A DNA stretch of 19,874 nt from an uncultured Eubacteriales bacterium (GTDB lineage: Bacteria > Bacillota > Clostridia > Oscillospirales > CAG-272): the NCBI GenBank assembly GCA_934467435.1, contig CAKSLR010000015.1, positions 1 through 19,874 on the forward strand. Direction: 5' to 3'. Positions 7,187 to 14,210 of the stretch are shown piece after piece. The notes beneath the pieces are model-generated. The model had not been told where the DNA came from and did not search any database. It worked only from the letters and a program-made list of their open reading frames with translations. The number at the start of each line of letters is the position of its first letter. The first letter of the stretch is position 1. Both the position numbers and the translations under genes were made by a program.

Positions 7187-8374
7187 ATGCGGCAGAAAAT
7201 TCTTGCCTTTCTTTCCCGCCACCCCCGTATCCTTTCGTTTTTTTGGTGTGTGGCGCGTGCTTTTATGCGTTTTTTCTCTCTCTTTGTGCCGGTGGATCGG
7301 CACGCCATTCTGTTCCAGTCCTTCGGCGGGCGGAATTTTGACGACAGCCCGCGCGCCATTTATGACGAAATTTGTCGACGCCCGGCGTTTGACTCCTTTC
7401 GCCTGATTTGGGCGTTTACCGACCCGGCGGCACATGATCTGCCGCGCGGCAAGGCGATTCGGATTGACACACCGCGTTTCTTTTTTACCCTGCTGCGCTG
7501 CGGCATTTGGGTAGGAAACTCGGAGGTGGATCGCGGTATCGGTCTTTCCGGCAAACGGCACATCTGGGTAGAAACCTGGCACGGTACGCCGCTGAAAAAA
7601 ATCGGCGGGGAGGAAAATGAAAATTCCATGCGCCGGTTCCGTGAGAAAAAGACGCCCCCCGACTGCCATACCATCCGCTGCGCCCAAAGCCAATACGACC
7701 GTGAAATTTTTGCCCGCATTTTTCACGCGGCAAAAGATTCGTTTCTGCTCTGCGATCTCCCCCGCAATGATGTGCTGCTCCGGTACACCGAGGAGGACCG
7801 CCGCCGGATCCGCGCGGCGCTGAACATTCCCAAAGGCAAACGGGTGCTGCTTTATATGCCGACCTACCGGGAATATGCGCAGAATGAAAACGGCGAAACC
7901 TATCTTGCCCCACCCATCACTCCGAAAAAGTGGGAAAAGGCGCTCGGTGACCGCTATGTGTTCTTATTGCGGGCGCACTATGCCGTGACCGCCGAAATGC
8001 AGTTGCCAAATGACGGTTGCTGGCGGGATGTTTCCGATTACCCGGTGCTGAGTGAGTTGTACGCCGTTGCGGATGTACTGCTCTCGGATTATTCCAGCGC
8101 CTACATGGATTTTTCGATTCTCGAAAAACCCATGCTCTGCTTTGCGTATGACGAAGAAGAATATACGGCACGGCGCGGGTTGTACCTCCCCCTGCGGGGA
8201 ACTCTGCCCTGCCCCATACACCGCACGGAAGACGGGGTGCTGCGCGAGTTAAAAACGCTGAACTACAAGCGTGCCAGTGCCGCATGCGCCGCCTTCCACC
8301 GCCGTTTTACCCCATATGCGGGGCGTGGCGCCGCCTGTGTGGTAGATGAAATCGAAAAGAGGATGCAATCATGA
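7187..8374 (+). CDS. CDP-glycerol glycerophosphotransferase family protein
   Basis: A 395-residue member of the TagB/TagF (Glyphos_transf) family, which moves glycerol phosphate from CDP-glycerol to a lipid-linked glycan or teichoic chain at the inner membrane face. Family landmarks are WHGTPLKKIG (His132), LPRND (191-195), LYMPTYRE (222-229), LLRAHY (His264) and LLSDYSSAYMDF (SDYSS 300-304). It is short compared with TagF polymerases, fitting a single-addition enzyme (inference). I use the ATG at 7187 behind AAGGAGGGG; the longer frame from 7088 would overlap the GT2 gene. It overlaps the TagD gene by 4 nt, and TagD would supply its donor. Confidence 0.92.
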   Translation: MRQKILAFLSRHPRILSFFWCVARAFMRFFSLFVPVDRHAILFQSFGGRNFDDSPRAIYDEICRRPAFDSFRLIWAFTDPAAHDLPRGKAIRIDTPRFFFTLLRCGIWVGNSEVDRGIGLSGKRHIWVETWHGTPLKKIGGEENENSMRRFREKKTPPDCHTIRCAQSQYDREIFARIFHAAKDSFLLCDLPRNDVLLRYTEEDRRRIRAALNIPKGKRVLLYMPTYREYAQNENGETYLAPPITPKKWEKALGDRYVFLLRAHYAVTAEMQLPNDGCWRDVSDYPVLSELYAVADVLLSDYSSAYMDFSILEKPMLCFAYDEEEYTARRGLYLPLRGTLPCPIHRTEDGVLRELKTLNYKRASAACAAFHRRFTPYAGRGAACVVDEIEKRMQS

Positions 8375-8763
8375 AACGCGTGATTACCTATGGCACCTTT
8401 GACCTTCTGCACTACGGCCATATCAATCTGCTGCGACGTGCCAAACAACTCGGTGATTATCTGATCGTGGCGCTTTCCACCGACGAGTTCAACCGGAATA
8501 TGAAGAATAAAATCTGCTACTTTTCCTATGAGGAAAGAAAAAAACTGCTGGAAGCCATCCGCTACGTGGATCTGGTGATTCCCGAGACGTGTTGGGAACA
8601 GAAGCGGAACGACATTCGGATGTACCATGTCAACACCTTTGTCATGGGCGACGACTGGGCGGGGAAATTCGACGATCTTTCCTCGCAGTGTGAGGTGGTG
8701 TATCTGCCCCGTACAAAGGAAATTTCAACCAGCAAGATCAAGGAAGATCTGCACCAGCATTAA
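8371..8763 (+). CDS. tagD: Glycerol-3-phosphate cytidylyltransferase
   Basis: A 130-residue cytidylyltransferase making CDP-glycerol from CTP and glycerol-3-phosphate. The nucleotidyltransferase signature HYGH (14-17) follows GTFDLL, and the second family motif appears as RTKEISTS (114-121), where most homologues have RTXGISTT; the Gly is replaced by Glu. Length matches TagD. ATGA overlap with the preceding glycerophosphotransferase gene indicates coupled translation and a shared CDP-glycerol pathway. Confidence 0.93.
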   Translation: MKRVITYGTFDLLHYGHINLLRRAKQLGDYLIVALSTDEFNRNMKNKICYFSYEERKKLLEAIRYVDLVIPETCWEQKRNDIRMYHVNTFVMGDDWAGKFDDLSSQCEVVYLPRTKEISTSKIKEDLHQH

Positions 8764-8805
8764 CGCGGGTGGCGGTCGCGCCCCCTGCCCTTTTCGGAGA
8801 TAACC

Positions 8806-9990
8806 ATGAAAGAACATTCTGTGGAACGTGCGTACCTGTACCTGGCGGCAGGGCTGGTGATCGGCATTGTTGCCGGTACCATTTTGCACCAAAGCGCCGT
8901 GGTCAGTCTTTTGTTTGCCGCCACCTTTCTTTTGCTGTTTCCTGCGGCTGCCGTACAGGCTTACAACGCAAAAGAACTCCCCCTTACCCTCTTTCTCGTG
9001 CTGTGTTGCGCCGGACTTTGCCTCTTCAACGTTCTGCAGGGGGCAAAGGAACTACAGGTATCTTACCTGAAGAAATGGGCCGTATTCATCAGCACGCTTT
9101 TGTTTTTTCACGTTGTGGTTCATATTGAAGCGGGAGAGCGTGCCGTATTCCCCCTGCTTTTTCTCGGCGCGGCGCCCTCGCTTTTATACTGCGCCGCTTT
9201 CTTCTTTTTGGAACATGAGGTGTTTTCCGGCGGGCTGACGCTCGGTTTTTCCAACCCCAACCTGACGGGTGTGTATCTGATGCACGCGATGCTGTACCTT
9301 GCGCTGCTTGCCTATTACACGCGCTACAAACTGCTGCGGTTGCTGTGCGGCGGGCTGTTTCTTGTGTCGCTTGTCATTCTTGAGGAAACCCGGTGCCGCT
9401 CGGCTATGGTCGGACTTGCCGTGTTTTTTCTGCTTGCCGTGGTTTGTCTGTGGCTGAAACCCAAGCGGTTTTCCGCACCCGTTTCCGCCTTTTTTCTGCT
9501 GCTGCCGCTTCTTTTTGCCCTTCTCTATCTCCTTGCCAATCAGATCGGTCTGCTCAGCACGCTTTCACCGGAGGGCGGCGACCTCACCTCCAAATCCTTC
9601 ACCTCCCGCGTTATCGTGTGGACGGAGGCAATGGAGTTCATCGGCAATCACCCTCTCTTCGGCGCTTACCGTGAAATTTCGGAGACTGCCCTCGGGCAGC
9701 GGCACAACATTCACCTCGATGTGCTTGCCTCTTACGGGATCCCCGTTTTCCTTCTGTTCGCCGCCCTGTTGCACGTCTGCGTTCTGCCGATCGGAGAGAA
9801 GGCGGACACCCCGGCTCGGCAACTTGCGCTGTGTGCCTTCTTCGGGGTCATGGCGGCAGGCATCTTTGAAGCCGGGCTCTTTTCCGGCACCATGGGGCTT
9901 TACGTATTCAGCGGCGGATTTTTGCTGCTTGCCCGTTTCGGGTACTGCCGACATATGTCACCCGTTTGTGCAGAGGAGGTTGACGCATGA
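8806..9990 (+). CDS. Wzy/O-antigen ligase-like polysaccharide polymerase
   Basis: A 394-residue integral membrane protein with about ten to twelve hydrophobic segments. The Wzy_C-type region is visible: an ETRCRSA segment (194-200) ends one loop, and a large external loop has SFTSRVIVWTEAMEFIGNHP (264-283) followed by HNIHLDVLASYG (300-311), both characteristic of O-antigen polymerases/ligases. It probably joins lipid-linked repeat units outside the membrane. The start is supported by GGAG 6 nt upstream; it ends in an ATGA overlap with the flippase gene. Polymerase versus ligase cannot be settled from sequence alone. Confidence 0.88.
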   Translation: MKEHSVERAYLYLAAGLVIGIVAGTILHQSAVVSLLFAATFLLLFPAAAVQAYNAKELPLTLFLVLCCAGLCLFNVLQGAKELQVSYLKKWAVFISTLLFFHVVVHIEAGERAVFPLLFLGAAPSLLYCAAFFFLEHEVFSGGLTLGFSNPNLTGVYLMHAMLYLALLAYYTRYKLLRLLCGGLFLVSLVILEETRCRSAMVGLAVFFLLAVVCLWLKPKRFSAPVSAFFLLLPLLFALLYLLANQIGLLSTLSPEGGDLTSKSFTSRVIVWTEAMEFIGNHPLFGAYREISETALGQRHNIHLDVLASYGIPVFLLFAALLHVCVLPIGEKADTPARQLALCAFFGVMAAGIFEAGLFSGTMGLYVFSGGFLLLARFGYCRHMSPVCAEEVDA

Positions 9991-11276
9991 GCCATCCCCC
10001 CCTCCGCCGCCGCTTTTTTCACAACCTTTCCTGGGTTGTGATCGGAAACGGCATGCATGCCGTGTTTCAGTTTCTTCTGAATATCTACGTCACACGTTCC
10101 CTGTCCACCGACGATTTCGGGCTGATCAATTACGCTGCCGCCCTGATTGCGTTTTTCACTGCCATTGGCACCTTGGGGCTGCCCAGTACCATTACGCGGG
10201 ATTTTACCGAAGATGAATCCCGGGCGGGGGTCCGGCTCGGCAGCGGTCTTTTCTCCCGCGGGGCGTTTGCCCTGGTTGCCATGGTGCTGCTGCAGATTCT
10301 TGTGCGCGTTATGAACCCGAGTGATGCCGCACTGCCGATGATCGTCTTTTTTCAGTCGTTCTCCATTTTCTTCGGTTCTGCCGATCTCTTTGTTTACTGG
10401 TTCAATTATCGCGGGCGCGCCAATACCGTAGCGCTTTTGCGTTTTCTTTCCTTCGTCCCCTCCGCGCTCTGGCGCGTGATTGTCATTGCCACGACCAAAA
10501 ACCTCACCGCCTACATGGCGGGGGTCGCGGCAGAAAGTACGCTGTTTGCCGTCCTGCTGTTTCTCGCGTACCTGCGGCGGGGCGGGTTGCGGCTGCGGTT
10601 TTCGGCGGCGGAACTTCGCCGAATGCTGCGTCTTTCCGCCCCCTTCATCGGCGCGGCGCTGCTGGTCACCATTTACGGGGAAACCGACCGCATCATGCTG
10701 AAAATGCTGATGGATAACACCTCGGTTGCCCTGTATTCGGCAGCGCTCACGCTGGCGGGCGCCATCTCCATTCTCCCCTCTGCCCTGATTGAGGGGTTCC
10801 GCCCCGAGATTATGACGGCGGCATTTTCCGACCGGGAAGCCTACCACCGCTGGTTGCGGCGCCTGTACAGCGCAGTGTTCTGGACATCGATTGCTTATTG
10901 TGTGTTCATTTCCCTGACTGCGCCGTACCTTGTCCGTTTCCTGTATGGGGAAACCTATGCGGAGGCGGCGGGCGCCCTTTCTGTGGTGGTCTGGTACACA
11001 GCGTTTTCCTACTTTGGCGGGGTCTCCAACCTCTATCTGGTTGCGGAAGGCAGGACCGGTTACACCCTGCTTCTGACCGCCGGCGGCGCCGTTTGCAACA
11101 TCATTCTGAACTTTATTCTGATTCCCCCCTGCGGCATCCTCGGCGCAGCAGTGGCTTCGCTTGCCACACAGATATTTGCTAACTTCCTGTTACCAATGGC
11201 GATTCCCGCCATGCGGACTTGTGTCAAGGATATGCTGGGCGGCATATTCTTCCGTGACCTGTTCCCGCGCGCATAA
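9987..11276 (+). CDS. Wzx-type oligosaccharide flippase (MOP superfamily)
   Basis: A 429-residue membrane protein with about twelve hydrophobic segments. The N-terminal pattern (RRFFHNLSWVVIGNGMHAVFQF, then RSLSTDDFGLINYAAALIAFF) is typical of polysaccharide flippases that move undecaprenyl-linked repeat units across the membrane. A conserved-looking GETDRIMLKML segment lies mid-protein, and the last third has IILNFILIPPCGILGAAVASL, another common Wzx feature. Well-placed GAGGAGG lies 7 nt before the ATG, within the end of the polymerase gene. Last gene of the glycan operon; a strong terminator begins at its stop codon. Confidence 0.92.
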   Translation: MSHPPLRRRFFHNLSWVVIGNGMHAVFQFLLNIYVTRSLSTDDFGLINYAAALIAFFTAIGTLGLPSTITRDFTEDESRAGVRLGSGLFSRGAFALVAMVLLQILVRVMNPSDAALPMIVFFQSFSIFFGSADLFVYWFNYRGRANTVALLRFLSFVPSALWRVIVIATTKNLTAYMAGVAAESTLFAVLLFLAYLRRGGLRLRFSAAELRRMLRLSAPFIGAALLVTIYGETDRIMLKMLMDNTSVALYSAALTLAGAISILPSALIEGFRPEIMTAAFSDREAYHRWLRRLYSAVFWTSIAYCVFISLTAPYLVRFLYGETYAEAAGALSVVVWYTAFSYFGGVSNLYLVAEGRTGYTLLLTAGGAVCNIILNFILIPPCGILGAAVASLATQIFANFLLPMAIPAMRTCVKDMLGGIFFRDLFPRA

Positions 11277-11321
11277 AAACACCGCCGTTTTTCCCCCGGG
11301 AAAACGGCGGTGTTTTTATGC
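11271..11321 (+). terminator. Very strong intrinsic terminator of the glycan operon
   Basis: A perfect stem of 21 bp (arms 11271-11291 and 11301-11321, 9-nt loop) includes the flippase stop codon. The core is ACACCGCCG/CGGCGGTGT and is flanked by A5 and T5 tracts, so it could work in both directions. Confidence 0.95.
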
Positions 11322-11429
11322 GGAATATTGCGGGGCGGTGATAATATCATGGAGAAGAAGTTTTCAATTTCACCAAAAAAAGGCGGCTGTCACCCGACCA
11401 AATTTTACACATAGAATGCGAAAATCGTC

Positions 11430-11457
11430 TTGACAAAAAGCAAAAAAATAGTAGAAT
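11430..11457 (+). promoter_or_regulatory. Promoter of the SipW/TasA-like operon
   Basis: TTGACA (11430-11435), 16-bp spacer, TAGAAT (11452-11457), in an A-rich stretch. Start expected near 11464, leaving a leader of about 140 nt. Between the terminator and this promoter (11322-11429) I see no gene I can support. Confidence 0.78.
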
Positions 11458-11463
11458 AATATG

Positions 11464-11605
11464 CGGAATGAAATGCCGGAGAAGGGAAAAACGCTTGTAA
11501 TCTCCGAAGGAGTCTACCCGTTGGCGGACACCCGCGGCTGTACCGCGAACGGTGCCGGGACGGCGGAGATTCCGTTTGCTGCTTGGAAGGAGGAGACGTT
11601 ACGTT
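11464..11605 (+). promoter_or_regulatory. Structured 5' leader of the SipW/TasA-like operon
   Basis: AATCTCCG (11499-11506) and CGGAGATT (11563-11570) can form an 8-bp closing stem. Inside it, CCCG/CGGG, CACC/GGTG and CGCGG/CCGCG pairs can nest around a CTGTA loop. No known riboswitch consensus was recognised, and no terminator T tract follows, so control of translation would be more likely than attenuation. The gene's ribosome site (AAGGAGGAG, 11587-11595) lies just after the closing stem. Confidence 0.35.
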
Positions 11606-12256
11606 ATGTCATCTCACACCAACCGCGGCGCAGCAGTCCGCCGAAAAGTCGGCGCATCGTGCCGCATCGCTCTTCTCATTTTACTTATCTTATTGATCCT
11701 CAGTTGCATCACGCTGATCCTCCAATCCGTTTTACCGGGGGACTCTATGCCGGGGATTCTGCGCCCCTCGGCGGAAAACCGTGATACCATGTTTCCCACG
11801 GTGACGCGGGGGGATTTTCTTTTGCTCCGCTCTCCTGCCGGCGGAGTTGCTGTCAATGACGTGGTTTCCTACCGCGTCGATGGGGGATTTGTGCTGGGCA
11901 GAGTGACGGCGGCAGATGACGCCACGGTAACGGTGAAGGGCGATGCCGAAACCGCCGCCTTTGCCGTTACGATCGAAAAAAACGCAATACGGGGCGTCTT
12001 TAGCGGCTTTCGCATTCCCCTGCTCGGCTATCCGATTCTTTGGATGCAGACCGTGCCGGGGTGCCTGTTGTTCCTTTTTGTCTTTCTTTTGCTGGATCTG
12101 CTTGCAGCCGTGCTTTTGCAAAAGAAAAACGGAGAGAACGGAGCAGATGATTTTGCGGGATTTGCCATGGGCGGTGTGCTGCTGCTCCGCGGCTACCGCG
12201 CCGCGCGGCGCCGGATGCAAAAGAAAAAGGACCGGGAAGGGGGCGCGCAGTCATGA
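11606..12256 (+). CDS. Signal peptidase I/SipW-like membrane protein lacking catalytic residues
   Basis: A 216-residue protein with an N-terminal membrane helix (about 20-42), a soluble beta-rich domain, a second helix (about 151-172) and a basic tail. The S26/SipW fold is indicated by TMFPTVTRGDFLLLR (61-75; compare SGSMEPT...GDLV), NDVVSYRV, VKGDAE (110-115) and FRIPLLGYPI (135-144). At the nucleophile position the usual Ser is Thr61, and the general-base His of the VTHR motif is Gly98 (VLGRV). Ser47 in GDSM is an unlikely substitute because it lies too close to the helix. It is therefore probably a non-catalytic paralogue, perhaps a partner of the intact SipW at 13346-14074 (inference). 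Start at 11606 follows AAGGAGGAG. First gene of the operon; ATGA overlap with the next. Confidence 0.75.
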   Translation: MSSHTNRGAAVRRKVGASCRIALLILLILLILSCITLILQSVLPGDSMPGILRPSAENRDTMFPTVTRGDFLLLRSPAGGVAVNDVVSYRVDGGFVLGRVTAADDATVTVKGDAETAAFAVTIEKNAIRGVFSGFRIPLLGYPILWMQTVPGCLLFLFVFLLLDLLAAVLLQKKNGENGADDFAGFAMGGVLLLRGYRAARRRMQKKKDREGGAQS

Positions 12257-12783
12257 ACACCGTCAAAAAATGCAAGATCGTCATTGCTGTCCTTTCGGTC
12301 TTCCTTGCCGTTTCCGTCGGGCTGCTTATCGTGCAGTTTGTCCGAAAGACCGTTCTTGCTTCCGATGAAGCGACCGTGAAAAACAACAGCATCGGCGCTG
12401 TGGAAAAGGATTGGGTGTTCCGCTGTGAGAACCTTTTGCCGGGCGACAGCGAGACAAAGGATTACGCCGTTACCTTCCGGCTGGAAAAGGATGCCGCAGT
12501 TACCTTCCGCGCGGTAATTGACCGTGACGAGAGCCAATTTGCAAAGGTGCTACAGATTCTTGTGGAGGACACCGCAAGCGGTGCCACCGTATGCGAGGGG
12601 AAGCTGAGCGAAGTGGCGGGGCATGCCTTTTCGGATACGGTCAGGTATGAGAGTGACGTGCAAAAGACCGTTACCTATCGGATTACGATGACCGTAGACC
12701 CTGCAGCGGGCAACGAATACCGCGGGGCAGAAATTGCCATGCACTTATGCTGGTCGCTTGGAGAGGCAGGTGACGGGCAATGA
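12253..12783 (+). CDS. Small membrane-anchored TasA/camelysin-like protein
   Basis: A 176-residue protein. Residues 8-29 form a membrane helix or uncleaved signal, after which the chain looks extracellular and beta-rich. NLLPGDSETKDYAVTF (60-75) resembles the PGD-containing strand of TasA/CalY-type proteins, and AAGNEYRGAEIAMHLCWSLG (151-170) resembles the NEYQG motif near their C-termini. It lacks the usual AWF segment after the helix. Two cysteines (115, 166) and Cys58 are present. ATGA overlaps on both sides place it firmly in the operon. Likely a minor fibre or anchor component; this role is inferred. Confidence 0.65.
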   Translation: MNTVKKCKIVIAVLSVFLAVSVGLLIVQFVRKTVLASDEATVKNNSIGAVEKDWVFRCENLLPGDSETKDYAVTFRLEKDAAVTFRAVIDRDESQFAKVLQILVEDTASGATVCEGKLSEVAGHAFSDTVRYESDVQKTVTYRITMTVDPAAGNEYRGAEIAMHLCWSLGEAGDGQ

Positions 12784-13337
12784 TGGAACAGAGCGCAAGG
12801 AGCATTGCCCGGCGGCTGACGGCAAGCATCGTCATGATTCTGCTGCTGACCGCTGCGCTGAGCGTGACCACGTTTCTCCTTGTGGAAACGCACCTCTCCT
12901 CCGAAGGTTCCCTGCTCTTCCGTGCGGGGGAGGTTCGGCTGAATCTGAATGACGGGCAACCGGTCATCACCGAATCCGATTGTCTGTTTGCCCCCGGCAC
13001 CAATGTGGAAAAACCGTTTACGATTGAAAATGGCAGCACCTGCGCGGTCTGGTATAAATTCTATTTTACCAATACCGATGGTGCGCTTGCCGAGGATATC
13101 ACGGTGGAGATCCGGGACGGTGATACCGTTCTGGTAGCGGGAAAGATGGCAGAGTTGACCGAAGCCGCCTCCGGTGCCGTAGCAACCTGCCTGGATGTCG
13201 GAGAAAAGAAAACGCTGACCATGGTTTTCCGCTTTGACGAAACCGCCGACAATGACCGACAGGGGCTGTACCTGCGCTTTGATTTCAGCGCCAAGGCGGT
13301 GCAGGTGAAAAACAACCCGGATAAAAAATTTGCGTGA
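12780..13337 (+). CDS. Second small TasA/camelysin-like secreted protein
   Basis: A 185-residue protein with a basic N-terminus (ARSIARR), a hydrophobic segment (about 14-35) and a beta-rich exported domain. LLFRAGEVRLNLNDG (45-59) matches the segment after the signal in SipW substrates, APGTNVEKPFTIENGS (71-86) matches the family PG-N-X-(F) strand, and DNDRQGLYLRFDFSAKAVQVKNN (157-179) closely fits the C-terminal NXYQG...ADAVQXXNN pattern of TasA/camelysin proteins. It overlaps the preceding gene by 4 nt and ends just before sipW. Probably a SipW-processed matrix subunit, although the residues after the helix are not the canonical AWF. Confidence 0.75.
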   Translation: MMEQSARSIARRLTASIVMILLLTAALSVTTFLLVETHLSSEGSLLFRAGEVRLNLNDGQPVITESDCLFAPGTNVEKPFTIENGSTCAVWYKFYFTNTDGALAEDITVEIRDGDTVLVAGKMAELTEAASGAVATCLDVGEKKTLTMVFRFDETADNDRQGLYLRFDFSAKAVQVKNNPDKKFA

Positions 13338-13345
13338 GGTTTTCT

Positions 13346-14074
13346 ATGAATCGTACCAAAACATTGCAGATACTGCGAACCGTCCTGACCTGGGTCATCG
13401 TTGCCATTGCGGTATGCATGATGGTTTTTACCATTCTTTCCGCCACGGTGCTGGGTCGGAATCGGCATGGCATTTTCGGTTATCAGGTGTATCAGGTTCT
13501 TTCCGATTCGATGAAGGCGACCGATTTTGAGGCGGGCGATCTGATTCTGATTCAGGAAGTCGATCCTGCGACCCTGAAGGAGGGTGACATCATCTCCTAC
13601 ACCTCCACCAACACCGAAAATTTCGGGGAGACCGTCACGCACAAAATCCGCCGGCTGACAACCGACCGGCAAGGAAACCCCGGCTTCATCACCTACGGCA
13701 CCACAACCGGGGAGGACGATGCAAAGGTCGTCACTTACCCCTATGTGCTGGGCAAATACAGCGGCAGGATTCCGAAACTCGGTTATTTCTTTGAGTTTCT
13801 GAAAACCACACCGGGGTATATCGTTTGCATCCTTGTTCCGTTTTTACTGCTGATCCTTTCCGAGGGGGTGCACAGCATCCGCCTGTTCCGGCAGTACAAA
13901 GCCGAACAGAACGCCGCCCTGGAAGAAGAGCGTGCCAAGGTCGCCGCCGAAAAGGAAGAGACACAGAAAATGATGCAGGAACTACTTGCCATGAAAGCCG
14001 AGATGGAAGCAAACCGCCAGCCCTCTCCCCACGATGCGGCTGAAAGCGGTTCCTCGCAGGAGGCGGAAGAATAA
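13346..14074 (+). CDS. sipW: SipW-type (ER-type) signal peptidase I with coiled-coil tail
   Basis: A 242-residue membrane serine peptidase expected to remove signal peptides from the TasA-like proteins of this locus on the outer membrane face. After an N-terminal helix (about 12-36), the catalytic Ser55 lies in LSDSM, and the general-base His99 lies in VTHKIRR, giving the Ser/His dyad of the ER-type. FITYG, GRIPKLGYFFEFL (140-152) and a second helix (about 157-174) complete the SipW plan. A charged heptad-like tail (about 180-222, EEERAKVAAEKEETQKMM) follows, which would be cytoplasmic and is not usual for B. subtilis SipW. Start is the ATG at 13346 with GAGG 6 nt upstream; an in-frame GTG at 13334 overlaps the previous stop and is less likely. 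Confidence 0.92.
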   Translation: MNRTKTLQILRTVLTWVIVAIAVCMMVFTILSATVLGRNRHGIFGYQVYQVLSDSMKATDFEAGDLILIQEVDPATLKEGDIISYTSTNTENFGETVTHKIRRLTTDRQGNPGFITYGTTTGEDDAKVVTYPYVLGKYSGRIPKLGYFFEFLKTTPGYIVCILVPFLLLILSEGVHSIRLFRQYKAEQNAALEEERAKVAAEKEETQKMMQELLAMKAEMEANRQPSPHDAAESGSSQEAEE

Positions 14075-14084
14075 ATCAAAAGTT

Positions 14085-14148
14085 CCCTCTGCCCCGGGCA
14101 GAGGGGGCAACCGAAGGGCATTACCCGTGTCATGCCCTTCGGTTGCCC
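14085..14148 (+). repeat. Palindromic repeat unit 1 (tandem hairpins)
   Basis: Hairpin A is CCCTCTGCCC-C-GGGCAGAGGG (14085-14105). Hairpin B has arms GGGCAACCGAAGGGCAT (14105-14121) and its exact complement (14132-14148) with a 10-nt loop. The arm sequence of hairpin B recurs exactly in unit 2 at 15770-15819, while loops and hairpin A differ. No T tract follows, so it is not a standard terminator; it could stabilise or process the mRNA between sipW and the large substrate gene. Confidence 0.85.
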
Positions 14149-14210
14149 ATGATAAAACCATGGGTCAGCCCATTTTGGAAGAAAACAAAATTTTGAGGAG
14201 GAAACATACC

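Noticed and set aside
9900..10847. Minus-strand frame of 315 codons
   Set aside because: Antisense to the polymerase and flippase genes; composition rich in Gly, Gln, Arg and His with no domain pattern.
11349..11414. 21-codon ATG frame (MEKKFSISPKK...) between terminator and promoter
   Set aside because: No ribosome site, no promoter in front of it, and too short to judge.
11735..11760. GDSM at residues 45-48 of the signal-peptidase-like protein as an active serine site
   Set aside because: It lies directly after the membrane helix, about 14 residues before the segment that aligns with SGSMEPT...GDL, and no matching His or Lys is seen.
11461..11784. 107-codon plus-strand frame over the SipW operon leader
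   Set aside because: Its ATG lies upstream of the predicted transcription start and it reads out of frame into the signal-peptidase-like gene.
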